A DNA stretch of 42,258 bases. Source: Halicephalobus mephisto (lineage: Eukaryota; Nematoda; Chromadorea; Rhabditida; Panagrolaimidae). The notes below the pieces were generated by a model. The model searched no databases. It was not told the origin of the DNA and saw only the letters and a list, made by a program, of their open reading frames with translations. Where the stretch lies: assembly GCA_009193035.1 (NCBI GenBank), contig SWDT01000303.1, forward strand, positions 1 to 42,258, given 5' to 3'. Within the stretch, counting starts at the first letter, position 1. The number at the start of each line of letters is the position of its first letter. A program made the position numbers and the translations under genes. Shown piece by piece: positions 1 through 10,026 of this stretch.

Positions 1-70
1 TTTGTCAATTAGATTTACTAAACCTTTCGATAAAATGGGAATTACAAAAGAACTCAATTTCCTATTAAAA

Positions 71-168
71 GCTCCTGATCAGAAGAGCAGTCCAAAATTT
101 AAACTCACCACCACAAGATTACTCAAGAGCGGATCAAATGTTTACCTCAAATTCGGGTAATAAAAACC
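71..168 (-). ncRNA. Variant spliced-leader (SL) RNA gene
   Basis: Read on the minus strand from 168, a 23-nt leader begins GGTTTTTATTACCCG and ends TTTGAG at 146. It is followed directly by a splice donor GTAAAC (145 downward). An Sm site AATTTTGGA lies at 99..91 and a terminal hairpin with GCTC/GAGC stem ends occupies 88..71. This is the order of a nematode SL RNA: leader exon, donor, central stems, Sm site, 3' hairpin. The leader differs from canonical SL1 by an inserted T in the T-run and by CGAATT for CAAGTT. The body shares CCGCTCTTGAG and CTTGTGG with the SL1 gene at 36839..36937. SL RNAs donate the 5' leader in trans-splicing. The leader variant could be functional or a drifting copy. 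The 5' and 3' ends are inferred from motifs. Confidence 0.85.
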
Positions 169-179
169 GAGAAAAAACG

Positions 180-202
180 TTCTAATCGGGAAGTTTATTC
201 AA
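180..202 (-). promoter_or_regulatory. Candidate proximal promoter element of variant SL gene
   Basis: Upstream of the leader start, the minus strand has TGAATAAA, then CGATTAGAA. The SL1 gene has TGAACACA, then CGATAAGAA, at nearly the same distance (36950..36968). The rest of the flanks do not align. A conserved block just upstream of the start would fit the PSE of Pol II small-RNA genes, but the assignment is inferred from two copies only. Confidence 0.35.
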
Positions 203-2094
203 TAACTAGATCTCTGGTTAGGTGAATGCTGATATTTTTGGAAGCAGAGTGCAAAATAACGATAATGGTAGAGAGCGAAAGAACTGTGAATAGAAAAGGT
301 GACAGTAACTGGATCGTTTATTTCCTGAGAGAACACTCATCAATTCATCTTCCGATCGGTTATTGTGTCTATCTTCCTATTTCTCTATATACCGTTATCT
401 TGCATTTCAAAGCCTTCAATACTTGTCTGACAAGCTACTCATATAATGCTGAAATTAGAATGAGTTTTTCGATTTAATTATCAAGAGTGAGAACAATAAG
501 TCGATGATTTATTTCAAATCCTAATCCTGCAACCAATAAATAATATCGTTATTATGCAACGAATTCACTACTTTTAAGTCGATTCACAGTTGATCAGTTT
601 TAAATAAACAATACTCTCTAGGAAATTGACGATTAGTATGAACAAAATTTCATAGATTCGACGAATAAAGGATCCATGTTTCGTATTATCATCGAATACA
701 ACAGTGAAACATCCTGTCTCTTTCCCACGAATGAAAAAACTTTCTTCACTAATAACTAGTAGCTATCAATTGGTAATTAAAAAAACGACGATATAGGTCA
801 AATCTGCAGAACCGATGTATTATTTAATTTTTGATTTTTAGTTTCCGTTTTATAAAGTAATTTCGACCAGAAATCTGTGCCGCGTATTATTGAAGTCGGA
901 GGTCAAGATTTGATGTTGAAATCTGGACTCTTCTTATAAAATGCATCTATAATTTTTCCTATTTGAAAAATCTATTTCATCTAAATTGATAGTTGAAACT
1001 ACACTAGATTTTTCAATTCCAACATGACTCATAAGTTGTGTCTTAACATGGAAAATTCTGATTTTAACTTCCAACTCCGACCGTCGATTGTGATAATACG
1101 AAACACTATATCATATCAATTCCGACTGGTTCTAACGATATTTTGGCTTTTTAACGTTTCTTTCAGAATCCATAGATAACATGAATAACTTCTTTAATTC
1201 CTAAAGAAGACTTTAACTACACTAGTTCCTCAATATCGTTCCAATTTGAAATTACAGATCTTTTCAATCCGAGATGAGAAATAATGCCCTTGATTCAAAC
1301 TCGGATCAGGTATCAAATCAGAATGAATATCCAGATGATATCGAGAGTCGTACTTTTGTACTTCTCCAATGCATTGAATACAGATCCAGAACTGAACTCA
1401 TGGAATACACTATGAATGTTTCTTCCACCACAGCAGATGAGCTCAAGAATGAAGAAACTTATATCCGTCTCCTCATCATGATAAATCAATGTTTTCTGCC
1501 AATTATAATTTAGAAGAGACTACTGACATTATCATGACTGAAATCCATTGCTGGAACAAGATGAAGTATCCTTCAATAACATGAAAAAATGTCGATGAAA
1601 TAGTGTTAATTCTCAGTAATAAAATATCATTATTGGAACAACTTTCAGGAAGGAACTTCCATCAGATGCATTTCTTGTGCTAAATCTATATCGACAATTC
1701 AGAAATCATTATTAATCAATAAAGTATTTTTTTGAATTAATTTATTGAAATAGTTTTATTCCTGAATTATTATAGATTTTACAATAAAATGCTGTATATG
1801 GTTTTCAAAAATATAAAAAAATGTTCTCCATAGTAGAAATTACATTAAGAAAAACTTTTTTATTAATTCTGTTGATCATGATTGTCTTTTTTTCATCCCT
1901 CAGAGGCGGACGACAATCCAAAAATTCAACTTTGATTTTTGTCTCTATATCGTGTTGTTTTCAAAAATATCATCGTTACTATGTATATTTAAATGGAATG
2001 GTTTTGTGTCATACAAAAAATAATCTTATTGAATGCCTAGAGTTTCTATAATTTCTACAACGAACAATAACTTATGATTTATTTTTCTGTCAAG
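203..2094. other. Gene-poor flank between variant SL RNA and 5S gene
   Basis: AT-rich sequence. The short open frames here (226..477, 1821..2051) show no recognisable protein or splice context. A somewhat more protein-like frame at 1274..1513 is listed separately. No repeat from elsewhere in the window was recognised in this stretch. Confidence 0.4.
1274..1513 (+). CDS. Doubtful small ORF (79 codons)
   Basis: An ATG-started frame of 79 codons, hydrophilic and acidic in its first half (contains NEYPDDIESRT and SSTTADELKNEET). An acceptor-like TTACAG ends 16 nt upstream of the ATG. The frame stops in AT-rich sequence without a donor. I do not recognise a domain. The composition is more protein-like than its neighbours, so it may be an exon or a remnant, but there is no homology evidence. 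Confidence 0.2.
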   Translation: MRNNALDSNSDQVSNQNEYPDDIESRTFVLLQCIEYRSRTELMEYTMNVSSTTADELKNEETYIRLLIMINQCFLPIII

Positions 2095-2129
2095 TAAGAA
2101 AAGCGATTCAGTCAGAAAAATCCCCCATC
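2095..2129 (+). promoter_or_regulatory. Conserved 5S upstream element
   Basis: The roughly 35 bp before this 5S gene (AAGAAAA, then GCGATTCAG, then TCAGAAAAATCCCCCATC) recur almost unchanged upstream of the 5S gene at 34513..34630, although sequence further out differs. The third 5S gene (5510..5627) has a weaker match. This suggests an upstream promoter element in addition to the internal control region, or a remnant of the mobile unit. Confidence 0.45.
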
Positions 2130-2247
2130 GCTAGGGGCCAAACCAGGGTGAAAGCACGCCATCCCGTCCGATCTGGCCAGTGAAACGCCCTAGGGCTCGA
2201 TTAGTACTTGGATCGGAGACGTCCTGGGAATCTCCAGTGCTCCTAGC
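2130..2247 (+). rRNA. 5S ribosomal RNA gene (copy 1)
   Basis: 118 nt with a 9-bp closing helix: GCTAGGGGC at 2130..2138 pairs with GCTCCTAGC at 2239..2247, with one G-T pair. The core has the nematode 5S signature ATCCCGTCCGATCTGG and the internal C-box TTAGTACTTGGATCGGAGA. Helix II (GGGTG with CGCCC) differs from the Caenorhabditis sequence I remember but is compensated on both sides, so the fold is kept. A T6 Pol III terminator follows at 2251..2256. This gene is inverted relative to the other two copies. Confidence 0.93.
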
Positions 2248-2250
2248 TTC

Positions 2251-2256
2251 TTTTTT
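2251..2256 (+). terminator. Pol III T-run terminator of 5S copy 1
   Basis: Six T residues, four bases after the end of the 5S closing helix. The other two 5S genes have T6 runs at matching distance. Confidence 0.75.
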
Positions 2257-2869
2257 GTTCCTCTCCCCAACTGGTGAGAGGAAATTTTGAACGAGAGAGT
2301 GTCTTCGGTCCTCTCTCACCTCTTTCTCACATCCTCTCTTCTGCTCAGTTTTTAAAACTGGGACTTTTGAAAATTGACTCCTCTTCATTGATCCTAGAAA
2401 TATATTTCTGATTATTTACCAACTTAAACACAATGATAGTCATTAGTTAGCTTTTCAGTCCCATAAGTTTTGACAAAATGGAACCATAATTATTAATGAA
2501 AACAAAATAGTTATTTTTTTAGATAATTAATTGACATCTAGAACTGAAGAAGTCTTCGAAACCTGGAAATTTCTAGGATCCTTGGTTTCAGATACTAGTT
2601 TCAAGTCTTTATTTGGATATCAAGAAGATGTTGGAACCTTCCATGATTATTTAGAAGGTTAGAAAACCTTTCACATTATTCTAGACAACTTCTGGAGCTT
2701 AACGTTTTCAAAGATCCGAAGAACTTGATCCAATTTTAGGAGATCCTAAAACTTTCTATTAGGTGATATGAGATCTTCATATCTCTCATAGTTTTGAAAG
2801 TTCCATATAAATAAAGAGGATCCCAAATTCTTCTCCAACATTCTTGAATGTGAAGATTTTCAAGAGATC
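2257..2869. other. Spacer with CT-rich hairpin and degenerate TTC/GAA repeat
   Basis: 2260..2350 is CT/GA-rich and includes a short inverted repeat (CCTCTC with GAGAGG, about 2263..2281). 2560..2860 is made of the degenerate TTCTAGAA/TTCCAGAA-type repeat that is common across the window. No gene seen. Confidence 0.45.
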
Positions 2870-4477
2870 GGTTCTTCAGAGGCCCCCAACTTTCCGATTT
2901 AGATAATTATGGGTGTCTTTTTGATGAGGAATTAAACAAAGTAGAATTAATTCATAGCGTTGGATTTGATTAGTCTCTGAATCTTTTGTTCATTGAAGCA
3001 ATATATTAGGAGAATGTTCAGAAATTCAGGTTGTTCTATTTATTAGTTCTTATCCATTTTCAAATATTACAGAACACACTGAAAGACGGATAGTTTCGAG
3101 GAAATTCAAAATCTGACATTTCTAAGATACTATCCACGACTATTTCAGGAGAGTTGGAAACTAGGTAGTTGAATAAAATAATTAGTTCTTAGGATAAGTG
3201 AGGAGTTATTTGTTCCGTAATGGAATCTGATAAACGAATGAGTCAGAAGGTGTAACTCTTTGGATCACTCAGACATTATTTATAAATTAATAATAAGAAT
3301 TGGAAAACCTGAAGAGGATAGTACCCACAATTTCCGTGTATTTGAATTGTTTGGATACTATTTCGTTAATGAGAAAGAATTTCTGATTATAACTAATATT
3401 CCTCATTTTTAGTTTCACTTTTTTAAGATTATCTCAACACAATGAAAGTTGTTAGAGAATAGAAGAGATGTGGACACTCTCGGACAAGTTTACGAATTTT
3501 ATTCATTTGCATAATAGTCATTTAACAGCGTTAAAGATGAGCTTGTATTCAGTTTCATATGATATTACATTTTGTGATGTTTATCATATGAGAATTCGGT
3601 GGAGCTTTTGATCCAACTTGGAAAAGATTTGTTTGTATATATTTCATTTCGAGGTTCTAACTCAAGGTTTTATTGAGTTATTGAAGGATTTTGAGAGGAG
3701 TACGATCTGTTTAGAATCTTCACTTAATTATTGAGGTTTTGAGTTTCATGAGTTGTTTGAAATAAAGGGTCAGTTTCTTTGATATTCAAATTCTCTAGTA
3801 TTATGGAATTCAGACTGTAATATATGTGGGATATCGTGGAAAACAAAATTCTGAATTGAATGGTTCATAACATTCCAGAATTCGATTGTTTTTTATTTAT
3901 GAAAAATTATTTTGAAAACTTTTTTACAACAATGCTTCAAAAATGACCATATCTTAGTGAATAGGAAGTCAGAAGAGATATCAATGTACTTATAATTACA
4001 GTGATACAAATATATCTGAATAACAGCTCAACCATGTCTTTCTGTCATTCCTAGAGGAAGATATGAACGGGTGCCCTATGACCCCCAACACAGTTCGTAT
4101 TTGACAAATTTCATTCAACATAACAGTTAAGGGCTGACTTCTTGAAATGTTGTTAAGAAATACTTATTACATGATCCTATAATATCAGATTGATACCTTT
4201 TTTACTTCAATTTAGAGAAAAAAGTGATTAAATTAGTTAAAAATATCAATGTGTTTTTTAGATAAAATATAATTATTTTCTTCACTTTTAGTGCTTATTT
4301 AGTCTGTAAAAACTATGTTCACTTTATAAATATGTCAATAGGTGTTTATTGACAACGGAAAGAAATACATTTCATTAAAATCGAGTTTCAAGCCGAAGAA
4401 AAAGTGCATAAGAGCAAATTTGCCATTGGCCCTGAAGCGGTGATTGAAAAAATAAAGAATTTAGGGAATTTGTTTAG

Positions 4478-4545
4478 CTGATTCAGTGGTTAAAATTAGA
4501 GCCTTTAAGCCGCTTAAACTGCCGAAGTTCGATTCCCGCAGGGCA
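4478..4545 (+). other. tRNA-like region with Pol III A/B boxes (copy 1)
   Basis: A-box-like CTGATTCAGTGG at 4478..4489 and B-box-like AGTTCGATTCC at 4526..4536, about 40 bp apart as in a tRNA. The counterpart at 33551..33618 has better matches. The T-stem does not pair well and no proper acceptor stem closes, so this is not a functional tRNA. It looks like a tRNA-derived promoter head of the kind that drives SINEs, inside the larger repeat and transcribed toward its 5S end. Confidence 0.55.
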
Positions 4546-4589
4546 CAAGGATTTCAAATTGTCCCTCATGAGTAATAGGACAGTGGCAA

Positions 4590-4965
4590 TATCGAAGGAT
4601 AGGGTACCAGAAGTGGAGCATAGGGTAACAGAAGGCGAGGATGGGGTAGCAAGAATGAAGAATAGGGTAGTAGGTAGGGAGATTACTGTAACAAGAAAGA
4701 GTACTGTAATACAAAAATAGGATACTGTAACAGGCAAAATAGGTACGGTAATAGGCCAAGGAATACGGTAATGAAAAGTAGGTATACTGTAACAGGAAAA
4801 TGGAGTACTGTAGCAGGGAAAAACAGGATACTGTAACAGGGGAAATAGGCCAAGGAATACGGTAATGAGAAGTAGGTATACGGTAACAAGAAAAAGGTAT
4901 ACTGTAACAGGAAAAAGAAGTACTGTAACAGGAAAAAGGAGTACTGTAATTAATAGGTAAAAATT
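4590..4965. repeat. Degenerate 20/21-bp minisatellite (copy 1)
   Basis: Diverged tandem units resembling GTACTGTAACAGGAAAAAGG, with variants such as ACGGTAATG and GGGTAACAGAAG. Because the main period is 21, a multiple of three, the minus strand stays open for 178 codons with a repeating hydrophobic heptad. That frame is an artefact of the repeat. Confidence 0.8.
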
Positions 4966-5501
4966 AAAGTGGAAAAATAGCGTTTTCTTCGCTTCTCTGA
5001 CAAGAGTTTTATTCTCCACTTTCTTTGATCGAAAAAGTTATGATTCCTCTCAGATTTGAAGAGCAAAATATGCATCATAGGGTAATCGGACCTGTAGATT
5101 CCGAATCTGAAGTCGGAATTGAGGGTTGACTTTCAAATTCAGGAGATTCTGAGTCTCGAATTCTGAAGTTTCTGCTTTTATCAATGATGTCTGTCATTCG
5201 AAGGTTAAAAATCAAATAATAAGTTCCGAAATCATTCGGAAGGTATTAGTTGGATATCTGGAAACTGATGTTAGTGATATCGATCATTGGAGTGTTAATC
5301 TGATAAGTATAGAATATAATGACATTCTCCATTCAGTTGATGTCTAAGAGAAGGAACAACTCTTAATTCGACTCTTTCTTTTTCTAGAAGGGGAGAGAAT
5401 ATTTCAAAAATTAATCATATTGAAACTGTCCTGCAATCTCTCAGAGCGAATTAACAGATCTTCCCCATCTGTTGCCCAATTGGTTCAACCATCTGAGTAA
5501 C

Positions 5502-5507
5502 AAAAAA
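5502..5507 (-). terminator. Pol III T-run terminator of 5S copy 2
   Basis: Six A on + (T6 on -), two bases beyond the 3' end of the minus-strand 5S gene. Confidence 0.75.
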
Positions 5508-5509
5508 GA

Positions 5510-5627
5510 GCTAGGAGCACTGGAGATTCCCAGGACGTCTCCGATCCAAGTACTAATCGAGCCCTAGGGCGTTTCACTGGCCAGATCGGACGGGATGGCG
5601 TGCTTTCACCCTGGTTTGACCCCTAGC
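5510..5627 (-). rRNA. 5S ribosomal RNA gene (copy 2, end of repeat copy 1)
   Basis: 118 nt, identical to copy 1 except C to T at position 9 (the G-T/G-C end of helix I). All helices, the internal control region and the T6 terminator are intact. It forms an inverted pair with copy 1, 3.3 kb apart, and is the right end of the 2.7-kb repeat. The sequence immediately upstream is more diverged than for copies 1 and 3. Confidence 0.92.
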
Positions 5628-8600
5628 GGGAGGTGATTTTGTTCACTAGATTCCATTCTTTTCCATCAGTCAGAGATGTGATGAAATCTTTAAAATCATC
5701 ACAATATTTCCACCAATTATAAGTGAGAAGAAAGTCACATCTCTAACTTAATTTTCCGAAGTATTCTCTCTAAATAACAAAATCAAGAATTGTTACAAAT
5801 TTGTCAATTCTTGTGCCCTCAGAGATGAATTAAGAATAGTTTCTGCAAGGAGCGTAAAAAATTAACAGTTCAAAAAACCTAGTCTGCTCCGAATTGTTTA
5901 ATTCTTTTCTAAAAAGAAGAAACTACACTTCAAAGTTAATAAATTTATTTTTTTGCAAATTATGTATCTCACTTATTGTTCAAACTGGTATTCGAGTGAA
6001 ATGGACAATCTGGATGGTTAAAAGTTGTCAACTAAGAACTCAATTGTTCTGAATTCCCTTAGAATCTACAAAACAAATGAAATCTAAAGTGAAAAATTAA
6101 AAACACGAAGAACTTTTCCTTATTTTGTCGATGTCTTTCTTCAACTCTTCACACAGTAAAAATCGACAAATTTAGTTAAAATAATCAACAATTGCTGATA
6201 CTCAATTTCTAACACTTCTTTCAGAGAGTGAAATCAGAAAATAAACACCTTAAGAGAACCTGACTCCTCCAAATTTATAATTACATTTCCGATTGAAGAA
6301 GACAAAAAAAGTAACGAGGAGAGTGAGACTCACATCTTTTTGTTATTTTAACTATTCTGTTAATTTCTGATCTAGTTCTGAATTTGAAGCAATTGAATAT
6401 TTTTGAATGAGCAGTACTCCTAAGATTCTTCAGTATTTTGAATTAATATTGAGAGTGTTCCAAAAATTAAAGAAAAAACATATTTTTAAATAATATTTCT
6501 GTGTTTATTCCCTAAATACAGAAATGTATTTCTCAAAATGCAAAGATCAACAGTTAAAGTGAACGATATATCTCAGTATTTTCAATTCTCGTTTAATAAC
6601 ACCGAGTAGTCTCTGAATTAAGAATATACATTTATAAATCACTTTTTTTTATTCGGTTTTTCGAAAATACAGATCAAATGAAAATTAATAACGTTCAAAC
6701 CTCCTAAATACTACCTTCCTTTCTTCTTTTATGAATTGAGGAGATAAATTGTATTTAATACAGAGAATGATTTGAAATCTCTGGACCCATTCCTTCTCAT
6801 TCTTTTACAAAACAAGAATAGTAGTAAAAATTGAAACAAATCAACTTTTCCGAGGATCCTAGTTTGTTGATATCTTAACAGCTACTTCAGGAGTGGTCAC
6901 AGATCTTCAAAACAAAAGATCACAGAGAATCTACAAATGTACAAATGATTAAAAACTATAGATTCTTTCTGAGTTGAATAAAAACTTCACTATTTCTAAA
7001 GGTTCTAGAATTTTAGAAAATTAACTTTTGAAATCATCAGTTTTCTGACTGTTTCTTCTAGGAAGTCAATTATTTTAAGGCAAGTTATTTGAATTGTGAG
7101 AATCACAGATCTTTTAAATTGTTCTCGAAAAGAATACTTTTTGTGGTATGGTGTTTCTAGAAGACTTTTGAGACTATTTATTCCTTCGAATTGTTTCATT
7201 GCATTTCAGAAGTTCAAATTAGTAATTTAAGAATTTTTGAAATTAGCTACTAATGTAGTAGAATATTTTAATTTCACTCTAATAATTCAAAAATTATTTT
7301 CGGATATTTCTGAAAGTTTTTGGAGGTCAGAAGGTCATAGGATAAAACAATGAATATCAGAGTATTTTGATATAGGTTCCCATAGCTTCCCAGCATATAA
7401 TACAAAACTTGAGAATCTAGAAGATGATTCCGAACTCTTCCTGAAATCAACCAACTGTTTTCTAACTCTCAGAACTACTCAAATATAGATTATTATCAAA
7501 ACAATTCTCAAATTCTTCAAACTCTGGTATAAGTTATAGCTGATAGTCAATAATGTAAGGGGTTGCCAAACCTCCCAGATTGCAGTGGAAGAGTTTAGAA
7601 CGTTTAAAATATGTCTTATTTTTGTAACAAAACAGAACCCAGTGGAAGTTTTGCTTTTCTCTGAAATTCTGTGAGAACTTCCAGAACTACTCTGAAGTCT
7701 ACATAAATTTTATAGAAGCTTCTGGTGCATTTGACTCCATTCTTGTCTTTGAAATCAACGTTTGAGTTCAAAATTCTAGATGTTTCTGAGAACAACTGGA
7801 AATCAGTGTTGAAGCAATTTCATGATAATATTAATTTTATAATAACTCTTCAAGAAAAGTGAGGAATAAAAACCATGCCCACTCTTTTTGTAAGATGCAC
7901 GTACTCTTCTTTCATTGCTTTTTTTTGGAGTTCTCTTCTCGTGTGAGAGTGTCAGCTCATGGACTTGAGGGTTCATTGCCCAAATTTACTTCGTTCTTGA
8001 ATGAACTATAGTACTCGATTTGATTGAAATTTGTGATAAAGATATCTGTGAAATAAAAAAGGATATTAAAATCAATTTGGATCTAATGTTGTTTGTTATG
8101 AATGAAATAGAACATTCTAGACATCTTTTCAATACTCAAAAATCAAACAATAGACTCTTCAACCGTTAGAAATATCACTAAAACATTTAGGATTTTACTG
8201 AAGTCAATGAAAAGCTTTATAGTCTCAGGAATTTTATACGTACTTTTACAATGTTTAATAATTATCAAAATTTCTTGATTTTTGCATTATGGTGAAATAT
8301 TTCAATATATTGAAGAACATAAGGGAGGATTCAAAAACCCTCTATAATTGTATATATTGAGTAGCCAATGGAGGATTCCAGAATTACCGATGATATAATG
8401 AACATTATAAAACCTTCTCAATGTCCACTAGAAGCTTTTAAACTCTCCAGAAGCTTGTGTAAACTCTAGAGTCTAGTAGTAAGTTTGGAAACTATTTATA
8501 ATTTTTTGAATCTGATAGAAAATTTTAGAATATTTGAAATATTTATATAGATTATTATAACATAATGACATAGATACCTTTTTTAATATAAATTCGTTAG

Positions 8601-9675
8601 TAGTTTGCTATTTTTAAAGTATTATACGATTTATGAATATTAGATTGTTCATTTCAAATGTTCCTATATTTTCACTTTTCATATACTACTTTGTTTCATG
8701 AGCGTTGATATCTCTAAATTTTCATACAGAGATTATTCAGATTTCTTGGGAAATCCTCACAAACTCATGTTAATGTTCTTTAGAATTACAAGTAATTACT
8801 TCAGCTTATTTCTATGCTGTCCGTCCTCTTCTTTAGATTTTAATCTGAGACAAAAAGTGTGATCGAAAGAACTGAGAATTTTTAATGGTGAAAAAGCTTG
8901 ATCGTAAAACATTTGTCAAAGTTAATAGTATTGTGTTTCTACTTGAGTAGAGTTCAAATTTAACAATGTTGCACTTGCACTTTTATTCGTCGAAATTATA
9001 TAATTATTAACTGGATAGCAACTTCACAGGTGAACGGCTTTCAAATCGATATCAATATGGGATGTAATGGAATATAGTCAGGTTCTTTAAAACGAGGAAT
9101 TAAGTTCAATTTGTTTATTTAAAAAAGCTTTTCTTCATCAGGAACGTGAACGAGTTGGATTAATTTGTGATAGTGCATTCATAGGTCCAAGTAGGTGGTG
9201 TGAAAGGAACTTCTATTAGAGGCTATGAATAAATTTAGATTGATGAAATATTAACACTGACTTAAAATCTTATATTTGCTTTCTTTTTTGGGATTTAATC
9301 GTCATTAATTAATTTCCGTTGCTAAATATACAATTCTGAGCTTGAACTTGTAAAACACCATATAAAAGCTAATAGCAAAAAACTGACTTTACATTAGCTA
9401 AGCAAAACTTGATAACATTTGAGTAAATTAAATACATTTTTGTGGGAAATGGAGTTAAATAATTATTTTAAAATAGGGAGTGAAGGAAATTGTATAATAA
9501 AGTACAAAAATTGAGCGAGAACGAACTCTCAAAGCCAAGAGAATTGTACTCTCAATATGAATAGGAGAGAAATCTTTGAATCGCGTTTTGAAAGAACTAT
9601 CGAGGTGCGAGATAAATATTTGGTCCGTGATGACATCACTTTTGCTGTAATGTTGGGAAAAAATTGGAAAGTTGG
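5628..9675. other. 4-kb gene-free AT-rich region
   Basis: No coding frame with splice context was found. Stretches near 7000..7500, 7660..7810 and 8430..8540 are made of the degenerate TTCTAGAA/TTCCAGAA repeat. The rest is AT-rich and featureless to the eye. A frame at 7005..7199 on the minus strand lies in the repeat and is not a gene. Confidence 0.5.
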
Positions 9676-9682
9676 AAAAAAA
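9676..9682 (-). terminator. Pol III terminator of tRNA-Glu
   Basis: Seven A on + (T7 on -), four bases downstream of the tRNA discriminator base. Confidence 0.85.
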
Positions 9683-9686
9683 GAAC

Positions 9687-9758
9687 TTCCCATGCGGGGA
9701 ATCGAACCCCGGCCGCCTGGGTGAAAACCAGAAATCCTAACCACTAGACCACATGGGA
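9687..9758 (-). tRNA. tRNA-Glu (anticodon UUC)
   Basis: 72 nt with a complete cloverleaf. The acceptor stem TCCCATG pairs with CATGGGA, with discriminator A. The D-arm has TGGTCTAGTGGTTAGGA (A box), the anticodon loop carries TTC in CTGGTTTTCACCCAGG, and the T-arm GGGGTTCGATTCCCC carries the B box GGTTCGATTCC. There is no intron. It is followed by T7. It stands alone, 264 bp from the 3' end of the DEG/ENaC gene. Confidence 0.97.
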
Positions 9759-10020
9759 TGTGTCTGCAGCCCTCAAGCGAAGAAAGACTTTTCTTCCATC
9801 TTATGCGAGTGATCGTAGATATTATCTTATCGTTTTATTTTTACAATGCACGAAAACATAAGATCTAAAAAATTAAGTACTTGAGTTGAAAAAACCGAAC
9901 ACGTGAATATCAAATCGAAGAAATTTATTTTCAATGATAAGCATCAATCAGAGATCCGAACTTAATTTTTCAAAAAATAGAAATACTTTAGCCTCCTCAA
10001 TCTTCCGAAATTACGTTAAG

Positions 10021-10026
10021 TTTATT
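10021..10026 (-). promoter_or_regulatory. Poly(A) signal overlapping the DEG/ENaC stop codon
   Basis: AATAAA on the minus strand contains the TAA stop of the channel gene (10024..10022). If used, the 3'UTR would be only 10-20 nt long. Other A-rich sequence follows, so a more distal site is possible. Confidence 0.4.

Larger units (their letters stand above)
2870..5627. repeat. 2.7-kb composite repeat, copy 1 (5S gene + tRNA-like + minisatellite)
   Basis: Aligns by eye nearly end to end with 31938..34630. Both copies start at ggttcttc followed by CCCCCAACTTTCCGATTTAG and end at the 5' end of a minus-strand 5S gene. Inside are a tRNA-like region with A and B boxes on + (4478..4545) and a 20/21-bp minisatellite (about 4590..4965). 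I see no plausible protein: the longest frames are translations of the minisatellite. This copy is about 65 bp longer, close to three minisatellite units. No target-site duplication or terminal inverted repeat was found, so the class is unknown. Confidence 0.85.

Noticed and set aside
2..160. Plus-strand open frame ending in LLKSGSNVYLKFG, similar to one at about 36826..36930 (LLKSGIQCYLKLG)
   Set aside because: First read as a conserved protein C-terminus. The conserved segment is the complement of two SL RNA genes: leader, donor and Sm site all fit on the minus strand, so the peptide similarity is a by-product of RNA conservation.
2131..2388. 85-codon minus-strand frame
   Set aside because: Lies antisense to the 5S rRNA gene and its CT-rich downstream sequence; not a gene.
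4478..4545. Functional tRNA gene
   Set aside because: A and B boxes are present but T-stem and acceptor stem do not pair in either copy; kept only as a tRNA-like promoter region.
4483..4970. CRISPR-like regular array
   Set aside because: Direct tandem repeats without unique spacers in a eukaryotic genome; it is a minisatellite.
4483..5019. 178-codon minus-strand frame, hydrophobic, multi-pass membrane-like
   Set aside because: It is the translation of the 20/21-bp minisatellite in repeat copy 1. A multiple-of-three period keeps the frame open; the flanking repeat is non-coding.
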